The position numbers were made by a program, and so were the translations under genes. Of a DNA stretch of 64,000 nucleotides, positions 12,701 to 22,750 are shown piece after piece. Source of the DNA: Margaritifera margaritifera (taxonomy: Eukaryota > Mollusca > Bivalvia > Unionida > Margaritiferidae); NCBI GenBank assembly GCA_029931535.1, contig JAQPZY010001675.1:7773501-7837500 (forward strand), in the 5' to 3' direction. The stretch's first letter is position 1. Each line of letters opens with the position of its first letter. Under the pieces are notes generated by a model that was not told the DNA's origin, did no database searches, and worked only from the letters and a program-made list of their open reading frames with translations.

Positions 12701-15700
12701 TGATGGCCATAAATAGGCCTGAACAAGTATTGCATATCTGTTGATGGCCATAAATAGGCCTGAACAAGTATTGCATATCTGTTGATGGCCATAAATAGGC
12801 CTGAACAAGTATTGCATGTTTGTTGACAGCCATAAATAGGCCTGAACAAGTGTTGCATGTCTGTTGACAGCCATAAATAGGCCTGAACAAGTATTGCATA
12901 TCTGTTGATGGCCATAAATAGGCCTGAACAAGTATTGCATATCTGTTGATGGCCATAAATAGGCCTGAACAAGTATTGCATGTTTGTTGACAGCCATAAA
13001 TAGGCCTGAACAAGTATTGCATGTCTGTTGACAGCCATAAATAGGTCTGAACAAGTATTGCATTCCAGACCTTCCAGTTTTTTACATCATGTAATCAGTC
13101 AGATCACAGTAAAGATACACCTTTCCACAATGTTGTTGATGGATTTTGATATGATATGTTGTTGATGGATTTCGATATGAGCTTTTCAGTGTGAGGCATC
13201 AACCTACCTCTTATCCTCATGTATAGACTAAATGATAAATTAGTAGGCTAGAGTCTCAGCCATTATTGGAATCAACCAAAAAAATGGCTCCGTGATGAAC
13301 GATTATGAACCACCATGGAATGAAAATAAATTGTATATTCTTTCTCAGTATTTTATTACTTTCTTGATAAGATTACCACAGCTTGCAAAGATATTTTGTA
13401 TCAAAATATAAGATTGTAGACTTTTTCTTACTTAGGTCCAATGTTTGTAGTCTGGAATTGTTCAGCAGATTCCAGACTCTGCTACAAACTGTCAGCAGCT
13501 CAAAGATGATGCCATGCACACTCAGGTATGCACTATACACAGGGATTTCGCCTTTGAATACATTCCTTGATCACATTAACGTTAGGAAAATAAACTCTGC
13601 TACCTTCCAAATTTATCCCTCTCTAAAAGACGATAAAACCCTACATTTGCATAGCAGTAAAACATTATCTGCTACTATTGCATTGCTGAATTTACCAGTT
13701 AGGAGGGAGGCTGATGGCATCAGCAAAAACTGGTATAAGAAATAAATACACTTTCCCTTCCAGTAGGAGTGTGGACTATTGTAAGCTGGTAGATGGGTTC
13801 TTTGCCATATGTTGTGCTGTCACATTTGGACCCAACAAATATATTCTTTCTCTCTGGTGCACTAAAGAGCAAAGGTAGAAGGATGAAACCAAATCATAGT
13901 TTCCACTGAACCATAAACAACCCTTTTACTCTGAAATTGCATGAATCTCACTCCTTTTTCTCGCTGAGGCTAAGGAGAGCAGGAAGACTGTCTTAAGGTT
14001 AAGGTTCTCCAAGGAAACTTAATTCAAAGGTTCACAAGGGAGTTTCAATAATGCCCAAAGAGCACACTAAAGATTCCAGCCAGTCATTAAAGAGCAAGAC
14101 ACTGGTCTATGAAGCTCAGAAAGATGAAGGTCTGACCCAGTGGCGATACTCCTAGAGAACTGAGTGTTAGAATGGACTGCCCTATAGCCCTTAAACGTAG
14201 AACAGAATATTCTCTTTCATTAAAAAGGAAGAGAAGAAAGTCTCCAACTGCATTTAAAGGGATGACAGGTAGGATCAATGCATTTCCTACTGCATCAATT
14301 ACAGAAGATTCTTTACTTTGCATTGTAAACTTTGGAAGTTGATTACCTCCTAGCCTGAGAGATGCAACCAATCTAGAGAATGGGCTTTGGCAGATCGATC
14401 ATTTAAGATGAGCCAAGTGTGAAGGCATAAAATCTGTGGATTGTTGTGTAGGTGAGATCCCCTGTGCTGTGACAGCAGGTCCCTCCTCTGTGGTAATCTC
14501 CTGGGCTATCCACCAACATTGAATAGATTGTTGAACCATAACCATTGGGGCCATAGGGGCTACCAGGATGAACCAAGACATGGAGATCCTGACTTGATGG
14601 AGAACCTGTGTAATTATTTTGAAAGGTGGGAGGGCGTAAGCATACAGATGATCCCACTGCCCAGGCTCTCTGATCTGGCATTGGAGATACATAAAGAAGG
14701 AGCTTGGTGTTCAGTCTTATAGCAAACATGTCCACTATTGGTTTCCCCCACAGCTGAAAAAGTGCCCTCTGCAACTGACTGGTGCAAAGACCATTCCGTG
14801 AGGACCACACAGTCCCATCTGTACAGGACATTCCTTTTGCTCAGAATATGTCAGACTCTGAGAGTGATCTCCAAGGAGACTGTCCATTGGATAATGTTCT
14901 AGACTTACACGCAGAGTGAAGGAGCATGTGTGCCTCCTTGATGTCTGACGTATGCTACTACTGATGCATTGTCTGAGGCCATCAAAACACAATGACTCCT
15001 TATGAGGTTGACACACTCGTGCTCACCCCATCCCGAATCTGACACATCTGTGTAGAGAAAGGAGTGGGGTTTGGCAGTGTGAATTGGGACTCCAGTCAGA
15101 AAGAGTCAGTATTGACCAATATAGGGAAAGGTCCTTCAAAAGAAAAGCTTCGAGGATACTGTGCATCAGTCTATCATTGAAGTACTGGAGGATGAGGACT
15201 CCTAAAGACCTCACGTACACCACTATTACCTCCATCACTCTTGTAGAGGCAAAGGCAAGGCCAAACAGAAGAGCTTGAAATTTAAATAACTCTTGGCCAA
15301 GACAAAACTGGAGGTATTTCCTGTGATGCGGGAAGATCAGGATGTGAGGATATGCATCCAGAAGAGCTCAGTCATAGGGCCTTGAAGCGTTCTTCCTGTA
15401 GAAATTGTTTAAGGCAGGAAGATCGATTAGGAGTCAAAACATTCCGCCTTTTTTTGACACCAAAAAGATCATGGAGTAGAAAGCCGGGGTTTAATCATTT
15501 CCACCCTCTCAACTGTGCACTTCCACATAAGGGTTTGTACCTATTCCTTAGGTGAACCAGTTTGGACTAGTGAAACGGAATGGCAGTCCATGATAGAGGA
15601 GGATGTTGCCAGAAATGAAGCCGGTAACTGTCCCTTAAAGCAGAATGGACCCACACATTGTCTGTGATGCCCAACCAAGCTTCTCAAAAGAGGGTCAGAC

Positions 15701-17978
15701 AGGCACCCACTGGGACATTAGGAACAGGAAGGCACTACAGGAGAGGATGCAAATCCCTAGGGCTAATTATCTCCCTTCTTGGGGAAGGGAGAGAAGTCCA
15801 AGGATATGGGAACACCTCTTTTTGTTGGATGACGCCAGAGGTGACGGAGCAGGTCCACGTTCTGTCATGTCCCCCATACCTTGAAATCTAGGTAGAGACA
15901 TCCATTATATCATGGGGAAGAAAGATGACTCACTACCAAACTACAGAGTAGTGGGTACTGGGTGTCCCCAAATCCCTTAGGGATTAAACTGGACCATAGG
16001 GAAGGGGGGATACCAATCAAATCCCCTTCTCTAGATGGATGATATCAAAACCCAAATCCCTGTCCCCATAGGGATTGGAAGGTAACGTAGAGACTGGGGG
16101 TGGGGTGGGGTGTTTCCCTGATCTCTTTCCCCAGACATGTTCAAAACCCTTTTTGTGACTGGTGACTGGCATTCAGAGCCTGGTGACCAATGACAAATGA
16201 ACCCGCCTCAGATATATCAGAATGAGATCACTGCTCTTCCCTGTCATCTGGAAGGCGTGACTCGCTTTTATCAGTCACTGGTACTGTACTTACCTTTCAA
16301 AATTGCAAGAAAAACACAAGGAAACACTCAAAAAATGCAAGGAATGGGGAGAAAAAAACTCAGTCAATAAAAAAGGGCAATGATTAACCAAACATACGTT
16401 TAACAACAACAGCAAAGGTTAAATTTCTTGCAGCGTCCTGTCACATGAACTCACACGATCAGTCCAAGGAAAAAAAGAGGAAGATATTCTTCATGTTGGC
16501 TAGGACTAAGGAGTCAGACTGGGATCATGTTCTTTTCAATTCTGGGCCTAAAGTTACTAATTGGATGAGAGAATATTAGCTTTGACTGGGGACTTAGCAT
16601 CCTGGAGAAGGAAAGCACTGCAATATTAGCAGGTACTGAATTACTTCTATTAAAATACCATACCACTACCCTCGAATTTGGACATCATGTAGGTCATGAG
16701 TAGGATGCATCATTTCAAAGGCAATCATGTTACATGCCTGAAGGCACACAGTGTATATGTTTACATTCAAAAATGGACTCATCGAGTCTGTGTACATTAT
16801 TTTACCTGTGTGGACCTTTAGTTTGACCAGAATGTCTCGACAGCTACTAGATAGATGTACCTGGATAGCCCAGTGGAAACGCTCTTGGTTTGCACCTCTG
16901 TAATTATTGTGTATGGTAAATTGGGGAGAATTCCTCTTAAAATACTTAGACTCTTTAGAATTATAACATTTTTGGTTAAAAATTGTCAGTTCTAGCAGTA
17001 GAAAAGATACAAAAATTGTGTGATATTTTGTTTTGTAGAATCTATGGTAAATCCAAATAAAATGTTTCGGCCATATTTATAGATCTACTTTCAAGTAATA
17101 ATCAGAAGATTATACAAAATGTAAGCAAAATTATTTTTGAGATCTTGTAAAGTTCACAGTGAATTATTGAAATCTGCACCATAATCTTTCAATTAATTAC
17201 GCACCTAATAAAAAGTACACTTTCTCAACCAGCCTCCATCAGCTATTTTTACATTTGTTGCTTTAACTGCTTCAGTTGCTAATAATATACTCACCCTTTC
17301 CATTTCTTTTTTAATGTGACTGTTTGAATCTTATCCTTCTTACTTTTTTTTGTCTTTTCCAGTTTTGTTAGTTAGTTTGTGTATAGTAATTAACATAAAT
17401 TAAAAAATCATGTTTCATATTTTGATGTATACATCTAAAGTTTTGATTATGATTCATACTATTGCATTTTCAATTACACTATGATATGAAGATAATGTTT
17501 ATATTGCATATTGCTAAATATGTGTCTGCCATTACATCTCTTTGGTATTAATTAATATTGTAATACGTTTGCAAAAGGCCAATAGGTTAATATGCAATAA
17601 AGAAGATTCTTCTTCTTTATACAGTTATATTAACATGCCATGGTTTCGATCCACTCTATAAATTGTTTGCCAGTCAGTGATATAAGTCCTGTCTATGCAG
17701 GCTCACTACATTAATATAGCCACTTATTGCCTGAATTAAAAGGTTAATTCGGAATGAATTGATGGAGCCGTTATAAGAGTAAGTATCATCACTCAGAGGA
17801 AGCACACTTTAATATCACATTCCATTTAATTCCTTTCAACAGGGATACCTCTGACAAGACTTACAGAGATTTCAAGATGGCTGCTGTTGACTACCAAGTT
17901 GCTTGGAAGCATCTTAGAGGCAGATTTGGAGCTTGGATGCAAAAACCTGAATATTTAACAGGATTTCTGTGTCAATAA
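653..17978 (+). CDS. ADAT1: ADAT1, tRNA-specific adenosine deaminase 1 (5' end missing; six exons)
   Basis: ADAT1 deaminates adenosine-37 of eukaryotic tRNA-Ala to inosine, using a zinc site shared with ADAR enzymes. Exons seen: 653-789, 4904-6263, 7835-8019, 12236-12338, 13436-13525 and 17843-17978. They sum to 2011 bases; after one leading base this gives 669 residues and a stop, with every junction phase consistent. Diagnostic motifs are PCGDAS (formed across the first junction), [45 protein letters not shown] and the C-terminal region ending in GFLCQ. The zinc-ligand His/proton-shuttle Glu motif (HAE) must lie in an exon upstream of base 1. The protein is longer than vertebrate ADAT1 (about 500 residues) because of a Cys/Ser/Thr-rich insertion in exon 4904-6263. 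It is convergent with the FHOD gene. The family assignment is by remembered conservation and is very secure; exact exon ends are inferred from GT/AG and phase. Confidence 0.93.
2035..2335 (+). mobile_element. tRNA-like SINE candidate in ADAT1 intron
   Basis: Contains an RNA polymerase III B-box match (ggttcaaatcc at about 2116) preceded by an A-box-like region (ggcactgcgccaagc), then a non-tRNA body. The acceptor ends do not pair, so it is not a tRNA gene. Only one copy was recognised in the window, so the limits are approximate. Confidence 0.4.
2895..3460 (+). repeat. Dispersed repeat with ~145 bp tandem units (family P), copy 1
   Basis: The head motif (ggtcatagaccagaaaagct, ..ttgtccatcatc..) is followed by one to two tandem units. 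Each carries gaaaatggtgctgatctga, atatggccaccacagcagcc, atcttgaaaatcttgttatt and tggatggtcatatcaacatg. The tail (attcctggaaattgtttttg, then gagggact) recurs at about 10280-10335 and 11450-11500, so head, units and tail define one element. Confidence 0.75.
3580..3965 (+). repeat. ~126 bp tandem repeat (family T), 3 copies
   Basis: Three units share ccaaactttgtggatggctt and gcacttggggta, with a period near 126 bases. The reverse complement of the same unit is found at 36840-37440 in the FHOD intron, so the family is dispersed. Confidence 0.7.
4904..6263 (+). CDS. ADAT1: ADAT1 large exon with both zinc-ligand cysteine contexts and repeat insertion
   Basis: Begins with GT completing the Cys codon of PCGDAS and ends at AAG/gtaggt. 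Order in the exon: GDASIFPK; about 95 residues of unconserved sequence with a basic patch (VVKKRKLE); eight 17-residue repeats (5254-5661); about 110 residues of Ser/Asp-rich low-conservation sequence; then the conserved [29 protein letters not shown] and [19 protein letters not shown] blocks. The second zinc-ligand Cys is the TGT at 6160-6162 (SCSDK). The acceptor tract before 4904 is poor in pyrimidines, but the alternative AG at 4881 would bring a stop. The conserved end is certain; the middle is likely a disordered loop. Confidence 0.92.
5254..5661 (+). repeat. In-frame coding minisatellite, 8 x 51 bp, in ADAT1
   Basis: Eight head-to-tail 51-base units encode [17 protein letters not shown] with almost no variation: T to A in copy 2, T to S in copy 5, S to F in copy 7, and a final T to W at the edge. 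The bases are nearly as conserved as the residues, which indicates recent expansion or homogenisation. Each unit has two cysteines and one histidine. The array lies in the variable linker between the two catalytic Cys motifs of ADAT1, so it may be tolerated as a surface loop. Confidence 0.95.
6845..7670 (+). repeat. ~150-160 bp tandem repeat (family S), about 5 diverged copies
   Basis: Recurring blocks are aacttttgaaggatttaatg (with variants), tacattaagaagacctaggt, gattttcactgtt and ttttatggagttatggcccc followed by tgtttgac. The copies are quite diverged, so this is an old array. It lies in the ADAT1 intron between 6263 and 7835. A 12-base G run sits upstream at 6621-6632. Confidence 0.7.
7835..8019 (+). 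CDS. ADAT1: ADAT1 exon (post-zinc-site region)
   Basis: The acceptor is ttctgtag and the donor is GCAG/gtactg. Its first base completes the Arg codon of the previous exon. It encodes [15 protein letters not shown], then [16 protein letters not shown] and SPKIVPCSA, matching the ADAT1 block that follows the catalytic core. It ends after one base of a Gly/Ala codon. Confidence 0.92.
8995..10345 (+). repeat. Family P repeat, copy 2 (about 8 tandem units, SINE inserted)
   Basis: A head near 9004 (caggtcataggccagaagat) is followed by units of about 140-150 bases starting near 9148, 9299, 9438, 9577, 9718, 10044 and 10188, each with the atggccaccacagcagccat / atcttgaaaatcttgttatt core. A SINE copy interrupts the array at about 9805-9985. 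The tail gagcatcagtcgttataagg ends it near 10335. Confidence 0.85.
9805..9985 (+). mobile_element. tRNA-related SINE, copy 2, inserted in a tandem array
   Basis: Contains a B-box-like caggttcagtacccg, then gtcagctgcctcattgtgtc, tttgggaaaggcatttagct, and an A-rich end (caacaaaaactaaacaaaaa). It splits a family P unit between ctactcct and aagtcatattga. It shares its body with the copy at 335-525. Confidence 0.7.
10400..11515 (+). repeat. Family P repeat, copy 3 (about 6 tandem units)
   Basis: A second full head (ctggtcatagaccagacgag) begins within about 60 bases of the end of copy 2. Units start near 10548, 10693, 10838, 10973, 11116 and 11260. The tail cacccttcgagggactcttg is near 11490. Short open frames here are chance products of the units. 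Confidence 0.85.
12236..12338 (+). CDS. ADAT1: ADAT1 exon (ICWYADK...VTVNGRQQG)
   Basis: The acceptor is ccatttcag and the donor is CCAG/gtatgc, with both phases matching the neighbouring exons. It encodes [20 protein letters not shown] and [13 protein letters not shown], aligning with the ADAT1 segment that contains the conserved D-V-T-x-N-G-x-x-Q-G pattern. It is short but unambiguous in frame. Confidence 0.88.
12531..13064 (+). repeat. 41 bp minisatellite, 13 copies, in ADAT1 intron
   Basis: Head-to-tail copies of acagccataaataggcctga plus acaagtattgcatgtctgttg, with two alternating spellings (gttgacagcc and gttgatggcc; gcatgt and gcatat). The period of 41 is not a multiple of three and the unit has no stop on the minus strand, so all three minus frames stay open through the array. 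These frames are not genes. Confidence 0.95.
13436..13525 (+). CDS. ADAT1: ADAT1 exon ([10 protein letters not shown] helix)
   Basis: The acceptor is ttcttacttag and the donor is CTCAG/gtatgc. It starts by completing Arg and ends two bases into Arg. It encodes [20 protein letters not shown] and a short tail PCTL. The E-L-F-x-x-F-Q-x-L-L pattern matches the C-terminal helix of ADAT1. The upstream edge is fixed by phase. Confidence 0.86.
13800..15900 (-). mobile_element. Decayed DIRS-like (tyrosine-recombinase) retrotransposon
   Basis: Read on the minus strand, in order: reverse transcriptase pieces near 15520-15420 (FLVPKK-like, then a D-L-x-x-L-N pattern), 15350-15240 ([20 protein letters not shown]) and 15200-15150 ([13 protein letters not shown], the YLDD box); RNase H pieces near 15000-14900 ([23 protein letters not shown]); the TEWSLHQ and [18 protein letters not shown] blocks at about 14810-14690; and the start of a tyrosine recombinase ([16 protein letters not shown]) near 14240. 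This order is that of DIRS elements. The frame changes several times and stops are present, so it is dead. Ends and terminal repeats were not found. It is antisense to ADAT1. Confidence 0.8.
16000..17842. other. ADAT1 intron remainder
   Basis: The part to about 16450 may belong to the 5' region of the DIRS remnant, judging by its higher GC content. From 16450 to 17842 it is AT-rich with no ORF, tandem array or recognised element. Confidence 0.4.
17843..17978 (+). CDS. ADAT1: ADAT1 terminal exon and stop
   Basis: The acceptor is tttcaacag. It encodes [20 protein letters not shown], then [15 protein letters not shown] and EYLTGFLCQ, followed by TAA at 17976-17978. It matches the ADAT1 C-terminus (Y-x-x-x-K-x-A-A-x-x-Y-Q-x-A-W, then a G-x-W motif). 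The stop codon is embedded in an AATAAA hexamer. Confidence 0.9.
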
Positions 17979-17979
17979 A
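17974..17979 (+). terminator. Probable ADAT1 polyadenylation signal overlapping the stop codon
   Basis: AATAAA spans the last codons (CAA TAA AAG). No other AATAAA was seen in the next 200 bases. If used, the 3' UTR would be only some tens of bases. This is a sequence match only; cleavage is not shown. Confidence 0.45.
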
Positions 17980-18199
17980 AGTTTTGTTGGAATAATTCAA
18001 GATTTTATGAATTAGTTTTTTTAAAATGACATGGTTGCTCTGCCCTGACCCATATCTTTTGCTCAGTGTTCAGTGTTCTGTTTTTTTTTTTCTCAACATT
18101 TATCGAGTTCTAGGTTTACTTTGGTTTGTGGGTTTAATGCCATTTTTCAGCACAAGATATGCTATACATGGCGGCCAGAATATTTGGTGGAGGAAAAAC

Positions 18200-18365
18200 T
18201 CAGGAGAACCCTGGGATGAACCACTGACCCTCTGGAAGATACTGGCAAGCTTTCTCACATACCTGCGTTTGCCAAGCTGAGACTCTAACCCAAACAGAGG
18301 TGAGATGGGAGTGATCGGTTAAGGCGAGTGCCTTACACCACACAGTCACCCAAGGCCCCCATTGT
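18200..18365 (-). mobile_element. tRNA-related SINE candidate (minus strand)
   Basis: The reverse complement reads gggtgactgtgtggtgtaag, gcactcgcct, and further on gggttagagtctcagcttgg. These resemble polymerase III A and B boxes at roughly tRNA spacing. Single copy in the window; limits approximate. Confidence 0.4.
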
Positions 18366-18659
18366 GGCCTAGACCTAAACACTAAATACCAGTTTGCCAC
18401 ATTTCCATTTAACTATACAAGAAATAAATTGTACCCATTGGGGTGTGTGTGTGTGTATCTGATCACTTTGTTCCACATAAACCCTTGGCATATGTAACTA
18501 GCCAAAACAGTATGTACTGTTCCAATATCTGATTGGATCCAACTGAAATAAACTGATCCAATCAAATTGCTTCTTACATTTACATGGGGAGATAGTGAGA
18601 AGTTAGGAATAAGCACAGCAGCCCTTGTATACAACGCCATATGCCACATGTAAGTTTCT

Positions 18660-19330
18660 CCAATTTAAACATTTCACAGAAGTATTAATTTCAAGTCAGT
18701 GCATATGAACATCTTGGAAGTCACCTTTCTGAATAACTAACAGGTCATGTAAGGAACTCGCTCATTGGTCAATTGATTTCGTTTGTTACAGGTAGTAATT
18801 CATCCACAAGAGGTACTTGTTCAAACACCGTTTCCATTAGCTACATATGCCAAGGGACGCTGTAGAACATTTCACATAAGTATTAATTTCAAGTCAGTGC
18901 ATACAAACATCACTGAATTCACCTTTTCTGAATACCTAACAGGTCATGTAACGAATTCACTCATTGGTCAATTGATTTCGCTTGCTACAGGCAGTAATTC
19001 ATCCACAAGAGACACTTATTCAAACACTCTTTCCATTAGCTACATATGCCAAGGGTCAGTGCATATGAACATCACTGAAGTCTCCTTTTTGAATACCTAA
19101 CTGGTTATGTAAAGAATTCACTCATTGGTCAATTGATTTTGCTTGCTACAGGTAGTACTTCATCCACAAGAGGCACTTGTTCAAACATTGTTTCCATATC
19201 CTACATATGCCAAAGGTTGGTGTGGAACATTTCACACAAGTATTAATTTCAAGCCAGTGCATACAAATATCACGGAATTCACCTTTTTTGAATACCTAAC
19301 AGGTCATATGCTAAAAGTTGCTGTGGAACA
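18660..19330 (+). repeat. ~190-250 bp tandem repeat, about 3 copies
   Basis: Units share cattggtcaattgatttcg, tagtaattcatccacaagag, tccattagctacatatgcca and tattaatttcaagtcagtgc. The third copy lacks a segment, so the periods are unequal. It lies just past the end of ADAT1. Confidence 0.8.
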
Positions 19331-19878
19331 AAGTAAATTGACATCCCTTGGCTAGCTAAGATGAAATCCATAATGAAACTAAAAAATTACAAACATAAAT
19401 CCATAAACAACTATGTAACATGTTTTGACTGGAAAAGCTGGAAGCTGAAATCACTGCATCCTCAGGAGTTTGACATGTCTTGCATAAAAAAAAATGACCC
19501 TCAAAAAATTAAATACATCTATACTAGAAATATATTTTGGGTTGTTCAATTTAAACATACCCTGGGAAGGCAGTTATTTTTGAAGTTTTTGCAAGTGTAC
19601 CCTAATTACTCCAAGTTCATATGAAAATGATACAAAATCCTAAATTACATCTATGGGTGACTACACATTGAAAGAATCTTACCTGGTTCCCCAATTATAT
19701 TTTACTGGAACAGCCCTTATAGTATACAGTTATTTCTATATATTTATAGTATAGATGCAGGCATTTCATTTTTTTCCCTAATGTTTTGTCATGTTTTATA
19801 CATTAAATATCAACTCCTGTACTGCATCTGTGTGGCATACATTTTTGCTCTAGAATGTTGAGCTTTTGGCACCCAGTA

Positions 19879-20240
19879 CTATAAGTGGTTTAGAACTAGC
19901 ACTTGATGTAGAAAAGATACATTATTAATAGACATTTCGAAATATGTTGTCATAGCTTCATATGCCTTGTCTGACACTTTGTTGAACATGGTAACAAGAG
20001 TGTTGCTTTTTTCCATAGTTTCAGCTCGTGAGGAATGTATATGTTCATTACATCCTGCTTGGTCGACAAGGGCTAACTTTTGAAAATTTGAAACACCTTC
20101 ACGGACTAAATTGTTATTTTGTTTGTACTTTTGACATAACTCGCAAACCATCACATTCAATGTTTTATCATACCTCAGCCATAAGAACTGGTTCTGCAGT
20201 TTACTGCTGAAACTTAAGGACTTCTTCAGATTAAAATTTT
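19879..20240 (-). pseudogene. Remnant of a hAT-type transposase: TTF-type zinc finger
   Basis: Minus-strand frame: FLWLRYDKTLNVMVCELCQK, then NLVREGVSNFQKLALVD, then CNEHIHSSRAETMEKS. The C-x2-C followed downstream by a Cys/His cluster, the W-L-x-Y-D start and the G-x-x-N-F-x-K-x-A-L-V-x-H/Q core match the TTF-type finger of ZNF862/KIAA1586-like hAT-derived proteins. No catalytic domain follows in frame, and a stop lies at 19879. It could be a truncated transposon or a processed host gene fragment; I favour the transposon. Confidence 0.55.
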
Positions 20241-20970
20241 TGTCCCTGTTGCCTTTCTATTATTCATAATGGTTAATGTTATGATAAATGTCAAAAATAA
20301 TATTGCTGTGTCTTTCCAATGATGTTATTAACTGTTAAATATTTAATCAGTGGCAATTTATGCTATCAAACTTGTCCGACTGGCTGTTTTCACTACTGAA
20401 CAGCCAATTAACAAAACTCAGATAGGTCCTTTGTTTGCTCGATTGATCTTTACTTTCCTATTGTTCTCTACATCATTACTTTTATCTGAAACAATGTCGC
20501 AACAGTATTTATTGTTGAAGCGATGCCAACAATTTAAAGTGGAGATTCTGTTTGTTGCTTTACAGTATAGTATACATAACAGTATAGACTTGATCACTAT
20601 AGGGTGTGGCAGTGTACAACTTAATCTGCTTTGTTAGTGGAGTGCAAAATCCTGGATTAGGAAGCAATTATGACTGATGCTCACAGCTGTCTGACATCTC
20701 GTGGTTGTTTAGTTTTGTCAGATAAGTGGTTTCAAATTATTTGATTTTACAATTGTGAAGTTCAATACAAGAAAAAGAATAAAATTTACATCCATAACAA
20801 CAAATGTTTGACAGTGGTAATTTATAGTTGGTCAAAATATCATTACCATCAGACATGTCCGGCCTATAAAAGGATCTGCAGAAGTTTGATGAATCTGTTT
20901 AAATTTCTATCATTGATATTATACCGAATACAATGACACAAGAAAAAAACAAACTGAACCTTGAAATAAT

Positions 20971-20976
20971 TTTATT
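20971..20976 (-). terminator. Candidate FHOD polyadenylation signal
   Basis: TTTATT on the plus strand reads AATAAA on the minus strand and lies about 4.7 kb past the FHOD stop. Several other TTTATT hexamers lie closer to the stop, so this is only one option. Nothing in the sequence alone decides between them. Confidence 0.2.
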
Positions 20977-22610
20977 CAATTGAAGAAAAAAATCTTCAAA
21001 AATGATGCATACACAAAATATGGCAGGATTTAAGTTAATGGAATTGTGGATAACTAATTGCTATTTATAAATGAATGACTAAGTGCTGGAGCCAAGAGAT
21101 TTACTGAGAATATACAAAAATATTTTGTGATCGTATTGGCTTTACCGTCTTCTACAAACAAGAGACCCATAACTTGTTTATTCAAACAATTATAATGCAA
21201 AATTAGACAAGAATGTGTGGACGGTGTTTGACAACCCTGACTAGGTTTGCTTTTGTTCCATAAATTATTTACACATTGTCAACAAGATATGATGAGAGAA
21301 TTTTGACAGCAATGATGACAGTTAATTCAAGCATTTGAACCAATTAAAAAGTTTCAATCCAAGAAATAATGTTTTCATTGTAATATACCCAGCAGTAATA
21401 CATGTAACTTGTCTATTCTGAAACAAACAAGGCCTGTTTGAAGCAGCTACGAATTAAAATATGTTTGCAAAATGAATTACCCTATTCCCAATAGGCCCCA
21501 TATCCTTAAGCTCTAAAATCACAACCCATAAAAAAAACTTTCTGTAATAAGAAAAACTTTTTAAAAACCTTTCTTCAAATGTAATATTTTTCTTTAAATA
21601 TAAAATATAGGCCATGTGATATACCACTGAAATTGTACTTTTAAGTGCAAAGACTTGTGGAGAATATGAATGTGTAAAACATGTTTTATACAAACAAAAT
21701 GGAATTTATTGGGTCCATTTGACAATAAAATTCAATTACACTAAATACTGACTGGACAACGAGTGAAATGTACAGTGAATGTTTTCTTAAACACGAGACT
21801 GATTTAAGTATCTGGGCAACTGTCAATTCTGAGTACTGAAGGAAACAAAACAAATCTGTCATCATAAAATCATCGGAAAACTTTTTGTAGGTATGTTTGG
21901 GTATTCACATAAATCTAACTACTGAACACATCATGGATAGAAATTCAAATCGTTCCTGCCTTTGTCATAATGTGGTGATGCCCACTATGGTCCACCTAAA
22001 TTGAAAGGCCGCATCATGTTGAGCATAGTCACTAAGAGCCACTAAGATCTCGTGATATATTTGTAAATATTACAGCTTACTGTGCTCCTGTGCATAGGAG
22101 TACTTATTATTTTCCACTTACTTTCAATACCTCCTCACTAATTTTTCTCCAGTACAAATTATATCAAATCAACATTTATTAGTACAAAACAAATAAAATT
22201 TGCAAAATATTGCAAAGTTGTAGTACATGACAAGCACCATATTAGAGCAAGGCTTTCATGTACAGTGAAGTAGTTAAACCTTGTTATAGTTGATAATACT
22301 GCCTCCTCTAACATAAAGAAACATTCCAAGTTTGTGAAATATAGTAAGAATTCTGCCAATTATAGAAAGCAGATAGCATAGTTATGGACTTTATGAACAG
22401 CAGATTCTGCTACAGTACAGCTATGTCTCAAAAGCTTATAAACATTAACAAAAAGTAACAAAATAAATTAGTTAAAAGAACATGTACACAATCTGGATTT
22501 GTGAGCAAAACCTATAGATTCCAAACATTCATATTTCATTGTGGACAAATGTTGGATTTGATCAAATGCTAACAGGCTTTGGAGATTTCATTGGAAGACC
22601 CAAGCATCAC

Positions 22611-22750
22611 TATCCTACACCAATCTGCAGGTCAACTAGTATTGTTATCCTACACCAATCTGTAGATCAACTAGTATTGTTATCCTACACCAATCTGCGG
22701 ATTAACTAGTATTGTTATCCTACACCAATCTGCAGATCAAATAGTATTAT
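22611..22750 (+). repeat. 35 bp tandem repeat, 4 copies
   Basis: The unit is tatcctacaccaatctgcag followed by atcaactagtattgt, starting at 22611, 22646, 22681 and 22716 with one or two changes each. Confidence 0.95.

Noticed and set aside
12472..13063. Three overlapping minus-strand ORFs of 169-188 codons
   Set aside because: All are readings of the 41 bp minisatellite, which lacks stops in every minus frame.
15352..15891. Plus-strand ORFs of 67-79 codons
   Set aside because: Antisense of the DIRS-like RT region; no homology on the plus strand.
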